From DATAGF01 sp963813355 (lineage in GTDB: Bacteria; Actinomycetota; Thermoleophilia; Miltoncostaeales; Miltoncostaeaceae), in contig CAWEYS010000022.1 in assembly GCA_963813355.1 (NCBI GenBank), positions 1 to 64,000 on the forward strand: 64,000 nucleotides of DNA, given 5' to 3'. Position numbers and translations under genes: made by a program. Every line of letters starts with the position of its first letter. Position 1 is the first letter of the stretch. Below, in pieces: positions 8,648-17,213 of the stretch. Below the pieces are notes generated by a model. The model had not been told where the DNA came from, did no database searches, and worked only from the letters and a program-made list of their open reading frames with translations.

Positions 8648-10099
8648 ATGGACGACGGCCGCGCGGCGCAGGAGGACGCTCAGGCGGGCCGCAACCGGCG
8701 AAGCGACGCGGAGCAGAACTACTCGCGGATCATCGAGGCCGCGGTCCTCGCGCTGCGCGACGATCCCCGGGCGACGATCGACGAGATCGCCGCCCGCAGC
8801 GGCGTCGCCCGGGTCACCATCTACCGGCACTTCGGCTCGCGGCAGAAGCTGATGGCCGCCGCGCAGCGCCAGGCGCGCGAGGAGGCGGACACCAACGAGC
8901 GCGACGCCCTTCGGGCGGCGGGCGAGCTGTCGGGCGGTCCGACCCCCTTCAGCGCGGTCAACGTGCTCAACAAGGTCCCGCCACACCTTGTGGGCGACCA
9001 GATCGTGGCCGAGGCCCGCCGCCTGGACGGCGTCTCGTCGGCTGCCCTCTACCTTGTGGACATCGACGGCTCGCGCCTGCTGCTCCTGGCCGGCTCACCC
9101 GAGTTCCCCGCCCAGCTGCCCGCGCCGCTCGCCGTGGGACCCGAGCTGCCGCGCGCGGGTGTTCCCGGCCTGCGGCGCGAGGTCGAGGACATCCTCCCCG
9201 GGGTGACGCTCTCCCCGCTCTACCTGCGCGGGCGGGCCATCGGCGCGCTCGTCGCGCTCGGCGCGGCCGAGGCGCCGCTCGCCGAGCTCGCCCGTCAGGC
9301 GGCGGCCGCGGTCGAGTTGGCCAAGCCCTATACCGACATCCTCGACATCGTTCGCCGGCGCAAGGACATCAGCGCGGCCTCCGAGATCCAGCAGAATCTC
9401 CTGCCGCCGCGCATCGGGCGGCTCTCGGGAGCCACCGTCGCCGGCAACGTCCTGCCCTGCTACGACGTCGGCGGGGACTGGTTCGACTACGTCAACAACG
9501 CTGACGGCGGCTGGCTCGGCCTCGCCGACGCGATCGGCATGGGTCCGACCGCCGCGGCGCTGGCGTCGATCGCCCTGGGAGCCTTCCGCGCCGCCCGTCG
9601 CAACGGCGCGGACCTCGCCGAGGCGGTCCGCTACATGGACGAGTGCGTCACCAAGGTCGGGGGCGCGGATGGTCCCGTCAGCGCGGTGATCGGCCGCTGG
9701 CACGGGCCAGCGAGCACCTTCACCTGGATCAACCGCGGCCACCCGGCGCCGCTCGTGATCGGGGCGGACGGGCGCGCCGAGCGCCTCGGGCCCGCAGGGA
9801 CCCCGCAGCTCGGTACGGAGAAGGAACCGGCGCCCGAGCCGATGCGACGGCAGCTGGCCCCGGGTGAGCGCCTCGTCCTCTTCTCGGACGGGGTCAGCGA
9901 GCGCGAGACGAGCTCCGGGCGGCCGTTCGGGCACGAGGGCATCGCCGCCGCAGCGGCCTCCGCGTCCGCGATCTCCGTCGCCGGAACCGTCAAGGCGATC
10001 GAGGACGCGATCATCACCGCATCGGCCAAACCGCTCTCCGACGACGCCGCGCTGATCGTCCTGGCGCCGATCGCGCCCGATGCGCCGCGGAACGGCTAG
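8648..10099 (+). CDS. TetR-type HTH fused to GAF-like domain and PP2C (SpoIIE/RsbU-type) phosphatase
   Basis: A 483-residue protein. Residues 20-70 are a TetR-family DNA-binding domain (IIEAAVLALRDDPRATIDEIAARSG, then VARVTIYRHFGSRQKLM). Residues 110-235 look like a GAF-type sensor. Residues 240-480 are a SpoIIE/RsbU-type PP2C phosphatase: SEIQQNLLPPRI, metal motif DVGGDWFDY near 272, LFSDGVSE and SDDAALIVL. RsbU-type phosphatases normally dephosphorylate anti-anti-sigma factors, so this one may couple DNA binding to a partner-switching stress response. ATG 8648 has a strong Shine-Dalgarno (AGAGGAGG, 6 bases before). Replacement of the TetR ligand domain by a phosphatase is unusual. Confidence 0.88.
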   Translation: MDDGRAAQEDAQAGRNRRSDAEQNYSRIIEAAVLALRDDPRATIDEIAARSGVARVTIYRHFGSRQKLMAAAQRQAREEADTNERDALRAAGELSGGPTPFSAVNVLNKVPPHLVGDQIVAEARRLDGVSSAALYLVDIDGSRLLLLAGSPEFPAQLPAPLAVGPELPRAGVPGLRREVEDILPGVTLSPLYLRGRAIGALVALGAAEAPLAELARQAAAAVELAKPYTDILDIVRRRKDISAASEIQQNLLPPRIGRLSGATVAGNVLPCYDVGGDWFDYVNNADGGWLGLADAIGMGPTAAALASIALGAFRAARRNGADLAEAVRYMDECVTKVGGADGPVSAVIGRWHGPASTFTWINRGHPAPLVIGADGRAERLGPAGTPQLGTEKEPAPEPMRRQLAPGERLVLFSDGVSERETSSGRPFGHEGIAAAAASASAISVAGTVKAIEDAIITASAKPLSDDAALIVLAPIAPDAPRNG

Positions 10100-10220
10100 C
10101 GAGAGGGCGCGGTGGCGACGAGTCGGGTCCTCGCGATCTCGATCAGCCGTGACGCGTTTTCAGCGTTCGCCCCGGCTGGTCCGCGGGCGGAGGCGGCAGG
10201 CACGCCGCCACAGACCCGCG

Positions 10221-11618
10221 ATGTCCGCTGCACCGGCCTCTCCACCGTTTCCCGCCGCCGCCGACCGGGCAGGTCAGTGCATCACCAGCTTCCGCCTCGC
10301 GCACCGAGTGCGTTCCAGCCTCTGGCTCTTGCCGATGCTGTGCGTCTTCGCCGGTGTCGTCCTCAGTCTTGCCACCATCGCCCTCGACCGCGGGCTTGGG
10401 CCGAACCTCCTGCCATCCCAGGTGACGGGCGGGCCTGACGCGGCACTCGTCATCCTGAGCACGGTCGCAGCGTCGATGGTCACGCTCGCGGCCCTCGTGC
10501 TCACGATCACCATGGTCGTGGTCCAGCTCGCGATGGGCCAGTTCTCTCCGAGGATCGTGCGCTCGATCCTGCAGGATCGGCCGAGCCAGCTCGCAATCGG
10601 CATATTCGTCGGCACGTTCGCCCACGCCATGCTCGCGATGCGCGAGGTCCAGTTCGCGGGTGAGGGCAAGGAGGCATCGGTGCCGGGCGTGTCCATCCTC
10701 GTCGCCTTCCTGCTGGTCATCGCCTGCATCATCGTGCTCGTCTCCTACGTCCATCACCTCGGACAGTCGCTGCGCGTCGCCGCCTTGATCGAGCTCGTGG
10801 GCAAGGACGTCCGCTCGCTCGTGGAGAGGCTCTACCCCGACGCGGGCGCGCCAGCCGAATCCGAGCCGGGCGTGGTGGTCGTCGCCGAGTCGGGCGTCGT
10901 CTTCCACGTCGATCACGAGCGGTTGGTCGAGCTGGCCCGCCGGGCCGATTGCCTCGTCGAGTTGGTGCCGACGCTCGGCGACTTCGTCCCAGCGGGCGCG
11001 GCGCTCGCGCGGATAATCCCGTCGGACGCGCCGGTAGACCACGACGAGGTGTGCGCGCTCATCGACCTCGGGCCCGAGCGGACGATGAATCAGGATGTGG
11101 CCTACGGGATGCGGATGCTCGTCAACATCGCCGAGCGCGGCCTGTCGGAGCCGTTCCTCGATCCGACAACCACCGTTCAGGCGATCGATCGGCTGCACGA
11201 CTGCCTGCGCCAGCTGGCGAATCGCAGATTCCCCGACGGGCGGTACCGCGATGGCTCGGGCGTCGTGCGGCTCGTGACCTCAACGATCGATTGGGACGGC
11301 TACGTGAGGCTCGCTTTCGACGAAATCCGCGAGGCGGGCGCGACCTCTCCGCAGATCCCTCGGCGCCTCGCGGCAGCGCTCGAGGACTTGCTCAACATCG
11401 CACCAACGGATCGCCAGCCTGCGCTGAGGCGCCAGCTTCAGCTCCTGAGGGCGTCGACTGAGACCGAGGGACCGTCGCCCGATTCACAGGGCATCGGCTC
11501 CGGCGAGGACATCGTCAGCCGGGTGGAGCAATCGTCCTTCGTCGACGACCGGACCAACGGGTCGACGACCGCCTTGGAGAGCGACGTCGCGCCAACTGTC
11601 GGACTTGATCGACCCTGA
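10221..11618 (+). CDS. DUF2254 family membrane protein
   Basis: A 465-residue protein with four membrane segments in the first 190 residues: SLWLLPMLCVFAGVVLSLAT, ILSTVAASMVTLAALVLTI, LAIGIFVGTFAHAMLAM and VSILVAFLLVIACIIVLVSY. The motif VQLAMGQFSPRIVRSILQDR between helices 2 and 3 is the hallmark of DUF2254. A soluble C-terminal half of about 270 residues follows. Function is not established. ATG 10221 is chosen because it precedes the first helix at normal distance. The open frame extends further upstream without family similarity. The last 60 residues are polar and variable. Confidence 0.82.
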   Translation: MSAAPASPPFPAAADRAGQCITSFRLAHRVRSSLWLLPMLCVFAGVVLSLATIALDRGLGPNLLPSQVTGGPDAALVILSTVAASMVTLAALVLTITMVVVQLAMGQFSPRIVRSILQDRPSQLAIGIFVGTFAHAMLAMREVQFAGEGKEASVPGVSILVAFLLVIACIIVLVSYVHHLGQSLRVAALIELVGKDVRSLVERLYPDAGAPAESEPGVVVVAESGVVFHVDHERLVELARRADCLVELVPTLGDFVPAGAALARIIPSDAPVDHDEVCALIDLGPERTMNQDVAYGMRMLVNIAERGLSEPFLDPTTTVQAIDRLHDCLRQLANRRFPDGRYRDGSGVVRLVTSTIDWDGYVRLAFDEIREAGATSPQIPRRLAAALEDLLNIAPTDRQPALRRQLQLLRASTETEGPSPDSQGIGSGEDIVSRVEQSSFVDDRTNGSTTALESDVAPTVGLDRP

Positions 11619-11756
11619 ACGAAACGCCAGCTGCGTGCCGACTGGCCACCACGAGCGGGATCGCGGCCCGCGCCCCTACAGACGTGGGCGCCACCCCGAA
11701 ATGACCCCTAGCGGTGACCGCCGCAAAGCCATCGTCATCGGGAGCGGGCCACCTAC

Positions 11757-12659
11757 GTGGTTGAGGCGGTGAGCGATTTGGAGGGGCCACGGGCCGCGGT
11801 GGTCATCGCCACGAGGAACCGGCGTGACAGCCTGCTTCGAACTCTGGAGCGGTTGGAGAGCCTCCCCGAGCGGCCCGAGGTCATCGTGGTCGACAACGGG
11901 TCGAGCGACGGAACCGCCGCCGCGGTGGCCGTCTCCCGTGGCTCCAGGCTCATCCCGCTCCGCCGCAATCACGGGGCCGCCGCCCGGACGATCGGCGCGC
12001 GGGCCGCCGATGCTCCGTACGTCGCCTTCTGCGACGACGACTCGTGGTGGGAGCCGGGAGCGCTCAGCCTTGGCGTCGATCTCTTAGAGATGCATCCGTG
12101 CCTAGGCCTCGTGGCGGCCCGCGTGCTCGTAGGGCCCGAAGGACGCGAGGATCCCGTCTGTGCGCTCATGGCCGACAGCCCCTTGGCCAAGAATGGCGGC
12201 GGACCCGGAGCGCGCGTCCTCGGGTTCGTCGCATGCGGCTCGATCGTGCGCCGATCGGCCTTCCTCGAGGCCGGGGGCTTCGACGCTTGCCTCGGCATCG
12301 GCGGAGAGGAAGAGCTGCTGGCGATCGACATGGCTGATCGCGGATGGCGGCTGGCTTACGTCCCAGAGGTCGTCGCCAGCCACCATCCCGAACCGAAACC
12401 CGACGGCGGCGCCGCCCGGCGGCGTCTCCAGGTGCGCAATGCGCTCTGGTGCGCATGGCTTCGGCGCCCGCTGCCGCGGGCCGCGGCTATCACCGCCCGC
12501 GCTGCAGTCCGCGCCTCCAGGGACCCTGTCGCGCGACGCGGGCTCTGCGACGCTCTCGCTCACTCGGCCAGGGTGGCGCGCCGGCGACGGGTAGTCGGCA
12601 CGCAGACCGAGCGCGACCTGAGGGCGCTCGAGCGCGCCCGGAGGGTGGCGCAGCCCTGA
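11757..12659 (+). CDS. GT2-family glycosyltransferase
   Basis: A 300-residue GT-A fold transferase: RAAVVIATRNRRDSLLRTLERL, VIVVDNGSSDGTA, AFCDDDSWWEPGAL with the metal-binding DDD near residue 85, and GGEEELLAIDMADRGW, which resembles the catalytic ED motif. Start is GTG 11757; a second in-frame GTG lies at 11769. It stands alone with no pathway neighbour on its strand. The heptose operon ends more than 4 kb away. Acceptor and donor are unknown. Directly downstream the chromosome becomes gene-poor. Confidence 0.88.
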   Translation: MVEAVSDLEGPRAAVVIATRNRRDSLLRTLERLESLPERPEVIVVDNGSSDGTAAAVAVSRGSRLIPLRRNHGAAARTIGARAADAPYVAFCDDDSWWEPGALSLGVDLLEMHPCLGLVAARVLVGPEGREDPVCALMADSPLAKNGGGPGARVLGFVACGSIVRRSAFLEAGGFDACLGIGGEEELLAIDMADRGWRLAYVPEVVASHHPEPKPDGGAARRRLQVRNALWCAWLRRPLPRAAAITARAAVRASRDPVARRGLCDALAHSARVARRRRVVGTQTERDLRALERARRVAQP

Positions 12660-13208
12660 TCTTCTGAGCACGCAATGAGCTTCTTTTGGCGACGGGGCGT
12701 CCCCTGAACTCACGCCTCGGCCGCCCGAGTGTTCGACACGCCACGAGCAGAAGTGGCCGACGGCGGGCGCCGATCGCCGCCGAGTTCCTGATGCCTCTTC
12801 CGGAGAGAACTCGGCGGAAACGGAGGGGGAGGGATTTGAACCCTCGTCGGACCCAGAGGCCCGAAACGGTCTTCGAGGTCGGCGTGCTCTCACACGACCG
12901 CGCCCTCGCCGCGAGCCTCGCAAGGCATTTTCGCGTCCTGATCGACAGAAGCTCTTGCGGCCGTTGCATCGCGGTAGGGCAACGTGAGTGATTCGGCTGA
13001 CGAGGGCCCGAGCGGGCCATAGACGATACTGCGGGGCCCAGTGGGGGCCGGCCCACGTGACCCCGACCTCCGGCAAGAGCCGCTGTCGAGCGTCCGTATC
13101 TGCCCCGAGCCGCGTGTCGTCCTGCCAGTCTGCCTAAGACGAGAGTGGGCAAGGGGGCGCTGCACCCCGCGTTTCGCACAAGTGGAGTTGGTCTTAGGCT
13201 GACCTGCC
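12660..13208. other. Gene-poor stretch with a tRNA fragment
   Basis: No convincing protein gene. Open frames here have no family features. The only recognisable item is the 3' tRNA fragment at 12821-12877. The base composition is somewhat less GC-extreme than the flanks. Confidence 0.5.
12821..12877 (-). other. 3' fragment of a tRNA-Ser-like gene (possible attachment-site scar)
   Basis: Read on the minus strand it runs from an anticodon-loop-like CTCGAAG through a long variable arm, a T-arm with GGGTTCAAATCCC, and a 3' acceptor strand CCCCCTCCG. The 5' half is missing: the bases upstream neither pair with the acceptor strand nor form a D-arm or anticodon stem. A block from anticodon loop to 3' end is the usual identity segment of tyrosine-recombinase attachment sites. 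Confidence 0.5.
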
Positions 13209-13880
13209 ATGGGAGCATTCGGCGCACGGGGGGAGCCCGCATCCACGGCCGAGGTCGAGCTCGAGGGCCGGCGCGCCGAGTTCCGCGAGGCTCTTCGCGA
13301 CGAGATCGAGGCGGCCTCCCGGGCGTCGTTCTCCTCGGCCGTGGGCTTGCGGGAAGGGGTGCGCATCGCCCGGATCGGCGCGATGCACCAATATCTGTTC
13401 CAGGTCGAGTCCGCGCTTCAGCTGCCGGACGACTCGCCGGGCGACCTGATCGTCGGCGAGCGCCACTACGAGGCGGTGGTCATCTCGATCAGCGGCTTGG
13501 CGATCACGCTGAGCAGGCGGGACTTGACCTTCATATGGGGCCCGCCGGGCACCGGCAAGACGCACACCCTCGGGGCGATCGGCACCGAGCTCCACCGACG
13601 CGGGCGGTCCCTGCTTCTGGTCTCCGACACGAACGTCGCCCTCGACCAGGCGCTCCTTCGGATCGGTGACGCCCTGGAGCGCAAGACCCCCGGGGTGCTC
13701 GAAAAGGGCAAGGTCTTCCGCCTCGGGACCCCGCGCGACAAGCGCCTCCAAGAGCAGCCCGAACTGCTGCTCGCCACCCATCGCGTGCGGCGCTCGGCGG
13801 AGCTCGAGCAGCGCCGCCTCGAGCTCGAGGAGGAGAGCGACGCCCTCGCACGGCAGGTCGCCAGCTCGCGCGCGAGGTAG
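13209..13880 (+). pseudogene. N-terminal fragment of a superfamily-1 (DNA2/NAM7-like) helicase
   Basis: A 223-residue open frame. It has an N-terminal beta-rich region (FQVESALQLPDDSPGDLIVG) and a Walker A loop WGPPGTGKTHTLGAIGTEL near residue 110, followed by LLLVSDTNVALDQALLRIGDAL, as in AAA_11-type SF1 helicases. It then enters a coiled coil (ELEQRRLELEEESDALARQV) and stops. The coiled coil continues in another frame from about 13868 (REVEIREWVVGYGADLARLR) to about 14110, so one base shift interrupts the gene. After that nothing helicase-like is seen, and motifs II-VI are absent. It is therefore truncated as well as shifted. The likely origin is a decayed mobile or defence-type helicase. 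Confidence 0.7.
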
Positions 13881-14429
13881 AGATCCGGGAGTGGGTCGTC
13901 GGCTACGGCGCCGATCTGGCGCGCCTGCGCGACCAGGTACGGCAGGTCGCCGTGCTCGAGGCCGAGGCCGCGGCGGCCGAGCGTCGAGCCGCGCAGGTCG
14001 AGGCCGGCGCTGCGACATGGCGTACCGTGCACGCGGCCGCCCGCGATCCGGCGATCCGGGCACGCGCGATCTCCGTCGCCCGCGACCGCGCGACGCGTGC
14101 GGATGATCTGACCAGGTTCCACGGAGTCCGGCCGCGTCGCTGTCGCTGCCTTCGGCGACGCCAGGGCCACAGTGGCCGCGGGCCGAAGCACTCTCCCGGC
14201 AAGGAGCTGGCCGGCGCTTGCGGGGGATCACCCTGGCCCGCTTCTGAGCCTGCCGCCAGGCTCGGTCGAGGACCTCGGGCTCGGTCGGCCCGCCGTCGCG
14301 GCCGGGCAGCACGAAACCGGGTCCCCATCCTCGGCCGCTGCCGCCTGGAGATCCCAAGCCCCTGAACAGCTAGAGCGGCTCGTGTTCGCGCGCAGATGCG
14401 CGCTGCCCCCGCGTGAGCGAGGGGTCCAA
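13881..14429. other. Decayed helicase remnant and non-coding sequence
   Basis: From 13868 to about 14110 the plus strand still codes for a coiled coil (VLEAEAAAAERRAAQVEAGA) that continues the truncated helicase in a shifted frame. From about 14110 to 14380 I see no gene. At 14381-14403 there is one copy of a GCGCGCAGATGCGCGC palindrome repeat. Confidence 0.45.
14381..14403. repeat. Palindrome-containing repeat, copy 1
   Basis: Contains the perfect palindrome GCGCGCAGATGCGCGC preceded by CGTGTTC. A near-identical copy starts at 14821, exactly 440 bases further on (one mismatch). The two copies bracket a small secreted-protein gene. Each is followed by a further short GC hairpin, so terminator function is possible. 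Confidence 0.55.
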
Positions 14430-14804
14430 CTACCGAGCGAAGATGCGGACCGTCAGACGGCCACCTCCGCCGGTCCATATCTGCCCGGAGACGCTCACCG
14501 CGCACTTGTTGGGGCGCTTCGTCGGAAGCGGCAGCGTGACCTTGAACGGCGAATACCCGGTGGTCCCGCCCATCCGCTTGGTGCCATCGCAGACCAACGA
14601 CCAGTTGAGTCTCACCCACTTGTGTGGAGAGGAGGTCGCCTGCACGAAGATCAACTGCGGGTGCTTCGCAGTACCGCTGGCATTCAAGACGGTGAACTCG
14701 CCGGTAATGCTTGACGAGTCGATCATCTTGGCCGAAGCCGCGCTCGCGCCAGCGCCGAGCGCAAGGACGCCTAGCCCGACGGCAATGTAACGCTTGAAGC
14801 TCAT
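14430..14804 (-). CDS. Small secreted protein of unknown function
   Basis: A 124-residue protein with a clear Sec signal peptide (MSFKRYIAVGLGVLALGAGA, cleavage after SAASA). The mature part is beta-rich, with two Cys (WSLVCDGT and NKCAVSVSG) that could form a disulfide. I recognise no family. ATG 14804 is preceded by AAGGGGA at a good distance. It sits alone in the gene-poor zone between two copies of a palindromic repeat, which suggests it arrived as a small unit or simply that the repeats are terminators. Confidence 0.65.
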   Translation of the reverse strand: MSFKRYIAVGLGVLALGAGASAASAKMIDSSSITGEFTVLNASGTAKHPQLIFVQATSSPHKWVRLNWSLVCDGTKRMGGTTGYSPFKVTLPLPTKRPNKCAVSVSGQIWTGGGGRLTVRIFAR

Positions 14805-15264
14805 GTTCGTCCCCTTGGTTCGTGTACGCGCGCAGATGCGCGCCCCGCCCGAAGGCGGGTCCAGGGAGTCGAACCGCCTCGGCGACCTCAGCCCCGCGAA
14901 AGCCTGCTTCGTGCCAACAACATCGTGCCGGGACGCGGCCAACTCTGAGATGACCGAAGGTCCAGGGATCGAGCAGGAGACTGGGGGGTTGTTGGGACAC
15001 TTGCCCCGACCGCCAGAGGGGATACCCGGCGAACGTGGTGCCAGCCAGCTGCCGGTCCCGATCCACCGCGATCGAGTCTATGTCGGCGCGGCGGGATCGT
15101 ACACGCGTCGGGGCACCGGCCCGTCTCGGGCCACGAGCGGGCCCACACCCCGTGATCGAGCGGTTTAACGCTGGCCATGGCCAACCGCTAACAGCGGCGG
15201 GTTGGCGTCGGCGCGTCTGCTGCCGATGGATCCAGCGGCTACCAATCCCCGGAGGGACGAGACG
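14805..15264. other. Non-coding stretch
   Basis: Apart from the repeat copy at 14821 and the upstream region of the small zinc-motif gene, nothing recognisable is seen on either strand. Open frames here lack codon bias or family features. Confidence 0.4.
14821..14843. repeat. Palindrome-containing repeat, copy 2
   Basis: Same GCGCGCAGATGCGCGC palindrome as at 14381, preceded by CGTGTAC (A instead of T). It is followed at once by the hairpin CCCGCC-GAA-GGCGGG type sequence (14847-14862). Confidence 0.55.
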
Positions 15265-15495
15265 ATGAGCACCACCGCACCAACCCCCGATCTGGGCGCC
15301 ATCATGCGTGGCGGGCCCGTGCCGACCCCGGACAAGCCCAACAGCACCGGGGGCCTGAGGGGCTTCATCCTGTCGATGGTCCGCGTCGGACGGTGTCCTG
15401 AATGCCGGGGGAGCGGCCTGCTCCCGGGTCCCGATGCCACCGGCGCCCAGGAGCGCTGCTGCTGGTGCGACGGCTCGGGCGCGGCGGCCGCATGA
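15265..15495 (+). CDS. Small protein with two CxxCxGSG-type motifs
   Basis: A 76-residue soluble protein. The C-terminal half has CPECRGSG and, 21 residues on, CCWCDGSG. This is the CxxCxGxG pattern of the DnaJ cysteine-rich zinc domain, and two such motifs can make one zinc site. There is no J domain. The N-terminal 30 residues are proline-rich. ATG 15265 has GGAGGGACGAG as ribosome binding site. The function may be a zinc-dependent adaptor, but that is only a guess. Confidence 0.65.
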   Translation: MSTTAPTPDLGAIMRGGPVPTPDKPNSTGGLRGFILSMVRVGRCPECRGSGLLPGPDATGAQERCCWCDGSGAAAA

Positions 15496-15659
15496 CCCGC
15501 CCTGTCGCGGCGGGCCGGGCTCGCTGACGCGTACATGGCGATGAAAGCCCTCGCTCATAGCTGCAGTGCTGGGGGCGACAGCGGGACGCCGGGCCATCGC
15601 GCCTGAGGGCGGGTCGAGCCGGGTGCCCCGGACTCCGGCGGACGGCGCGACATGAGAGA

Positions 15660-15911
15660 GTGGGCTCCGTGGCACTGCTCATGAGGGCGATGCGCTGGAA
15701 GGCGATCGATGCGGGGACCGAGGCGCTGCTGAGCAAGCGCGCACTCGAACGCCAGCAGGGGCGATGGGCGGCGCAGGGCGGCACGGCCGGGCCGCCGCTA
15801 CGGGATCCCCCCGGGACGGCCGAGCTCCGCGGCCTCGCCAGGCTTAGGGACGCGGGCGTCATCACCGACGAGGAGTTCACGGCCAAGAAGCGTCGCGTCC
15901 TCGGCATCTGA
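15660..15911 (+). CDS. Small SHOCT-domain protein
   Basis: An 83-residue protein. The last 25 residues (LARLRDAGVITDEEFTAKKRRVLGI) are a classic SHOCT (short C-terminal) motif, thought to mediate oligomerisation. The N-terminal part is basic and helical with no hydrophobic segment long enough to span the membrane. Start is GTG 15660, or GTG 15669. No operon partner. Function is unknown. Confidence 0.6.
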   Translation: MGSVALLMRAMRWKAIDAGTEALLSKRALERQQGRWAAQGGTAGPPLRDPPGTAELRGLARLRDAGVITDEEFTAKKRRVLGI

Positions 15912-16071
15912 CCGCGCGGGTAGCTCAGGGTGGGAGCGTCGTGCACCTCGATCGGATCCGACCAGCGCCGGGACCGGTGGGCCCGCTCCGCGGGCGCTCG
16001 ACAGTGGGAAGGTCGGGAGCATGGCGCCCCCGACCATTCCGTGACTGCGATGACGTCCGGGCGGTTTGGGG

Positions 16072-16764
16072 TTACCTGAACGTCAGGGTTGCCGACACGT
16101 CGTAGAAGGCGGTTTCGGTGCCATTCGACGCAGCGGGCACCCAGATCTCGTTCACGGTTCCGTTGGGCGGGTACGGCTGAGTGCTGCCACAGTCGAGCGA
16201 GCCACCGATCCCCATGTCGAGAGGCTCCTGCATCGCGACGATCGCGTCGCTCAAGGTCGGCACTCGCCGTATCCGGTCAATGCCGAGATTGTTGTTGGCG
16301 CCGTCTGCGTACTCGCAGAAGGTGATCGGAACGCTGTCGCCGTTCTGCTTGTGGATCAGCAGTCTTGGGTAAAGGATCGCCTCCCCAGAGCTGTCGGAAA
16401 TGACGGCAGCCCCGAGCGAAACCTTGCAGGGCGCCTGGGCCTGCGAGCACGAGAAGCGGAACGCGCCGCCCGTGGTCGATCCGGCCGGTGAGCCAAGCGT
16501 CACCGAGAAGGTTGCAAAGCGGGCGGGCCGCTCACCGCCACGGCTCACGAAGACGTTCGCGACGCCGAACTCAGCATTCGAGCCGCCGCCCCCGCCGCCG
16601 CTCTTTGGTTTCGGGTCTTTGCTCGTCGAGTGCGCGTCTCCGCCGCTGACGTAGATGCCCAAGCCGACAAGGGCCGCGACGGCCGCCCCGACGACGAACA
16701 TCATCCCGGGACGAGAACGCACCGCACCTCTCGCCCCGGATCCACGTGGATCGAACCGCGCCAT
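16072..16764 (-). CDS. Membrane-anchored extracellular protein of unknown function
   Basis: A 230-residue protein. A short basic N-terminus is followed by one membrane helix (MMFVVGAAVAALVGLGIYV, about residues 21-39), a Gly/Ser/Lys linker, and a 165-residue beta-rich exported domain with four Cys (FSCSQAQAPCK, ITFCEY, LDCGS). No family is recognised. ATG 16764 is preceded by AGGAGGTC. It is single-gene and may be a remnant cargo of the gene-poor zone, or an ordinary surface protein. Confidence 0.6.
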   Translation of the reverse strand: MARFDPRGSGARGAVRSRPGMMFVVGAAVAALVGLGIYVSGGDAHSTSKDPKPKSGGGGGGSNAEFGVANVFVSRGGERPARFATFSVTLGSPAGSTTGGAFRFSCSQAQAPCKVSLGAAVISDSSGEAILYPRLLIHKQNGDSVPITFCEYADGANNNLGIDRIRRVPTLSDAIVAMQEPLDMGIGGSLDCGSTQPYPPNGTVNEIWVPAASNGTETAFYDVSATLTFR

Positions 16765-17130
16765 GCCGACCTCCTATCGTCCGACGAGGAGCACGGCCTG
16801 CCGGCCATGCGGATCCACTGCCGGTGTCCGGGGCGGGGGCCGGGCCCTCGGCACCGTCGGAGCGAACCTAACCGCGAGGCTGAAGGGAGCGCATCGGCGA
16901 TCCAACAAAAGCGCCGACCGGCTCATCGACCGGGCGGTTACGCCCGCCCGGCTCATCGAGGAGCAGCCGCGTGGCCGCCGCCCGCGCCCAGCTCCCCGCG
17001 GGGCCGCAGCACTGAGACGCGGCGGCGGGCCCCGCGTCAGCCCCGCGTCAGCCCAAACTCCCCTGAGCCCGTTTCAGCCCTCCCCAGCCATCTCAGCCGG
17101 GTGGCCGGAATCCCCCCAGCAGCGGGATTC

Positions 17131-17179
17131 CGGACCTCGAGGGCGATCCCGTGGAGGTTCAAGTCCTCTCGGGCGCACC
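17131..17179 (+). other. 3' fragment of a tRNA-Leu-like gene (possible attachment-site scar)
   Basis: Shows a variable-arm-like segment (GAGGGCGATCCC), a T-arm (GTGGAGGTTCAAGTCCTCT) and a 3' acceptor strand (CGGGCGC, A, then CC), exactly as at the end of actinobacterial tRNA-Leu genes. No matching 5' acceptor strand (GCGCCCG) or anticodon arm lies at the right distance upstream. It is thus a 3' remnant. Confidence 0.5.
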
Positions 17180-17213
17180 TGAAACCCACTGTGTCCGCTG
17201 AGCGCAACGGCCG

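Noticed and set aside
12300..12900. CRISPR-like or tandem direct repeats
   Set aside because: Checked by eye here and through the window; no regularly spaced direct repeats with unique spacers were found.
12686..12991. Open frame on the plus strand whose product contains GRDLNPR
   Set aside because: This string is a well-known artefact from translating the antisense of a tRNA 3' end; it coincides with the tRNA-Ser fragment.
13903..15675. Very long minus-strand open frame (590 codons)
   Set aside because: It crosses real genes on both strands, shows no family motif and is an effect of GC-rich DNA with few stops.
17030..17055. CAGCCCCGCGT tandem repeat as a possible origin or integration repeat
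   Set aside because: Only two partial copies; too short to support a function.
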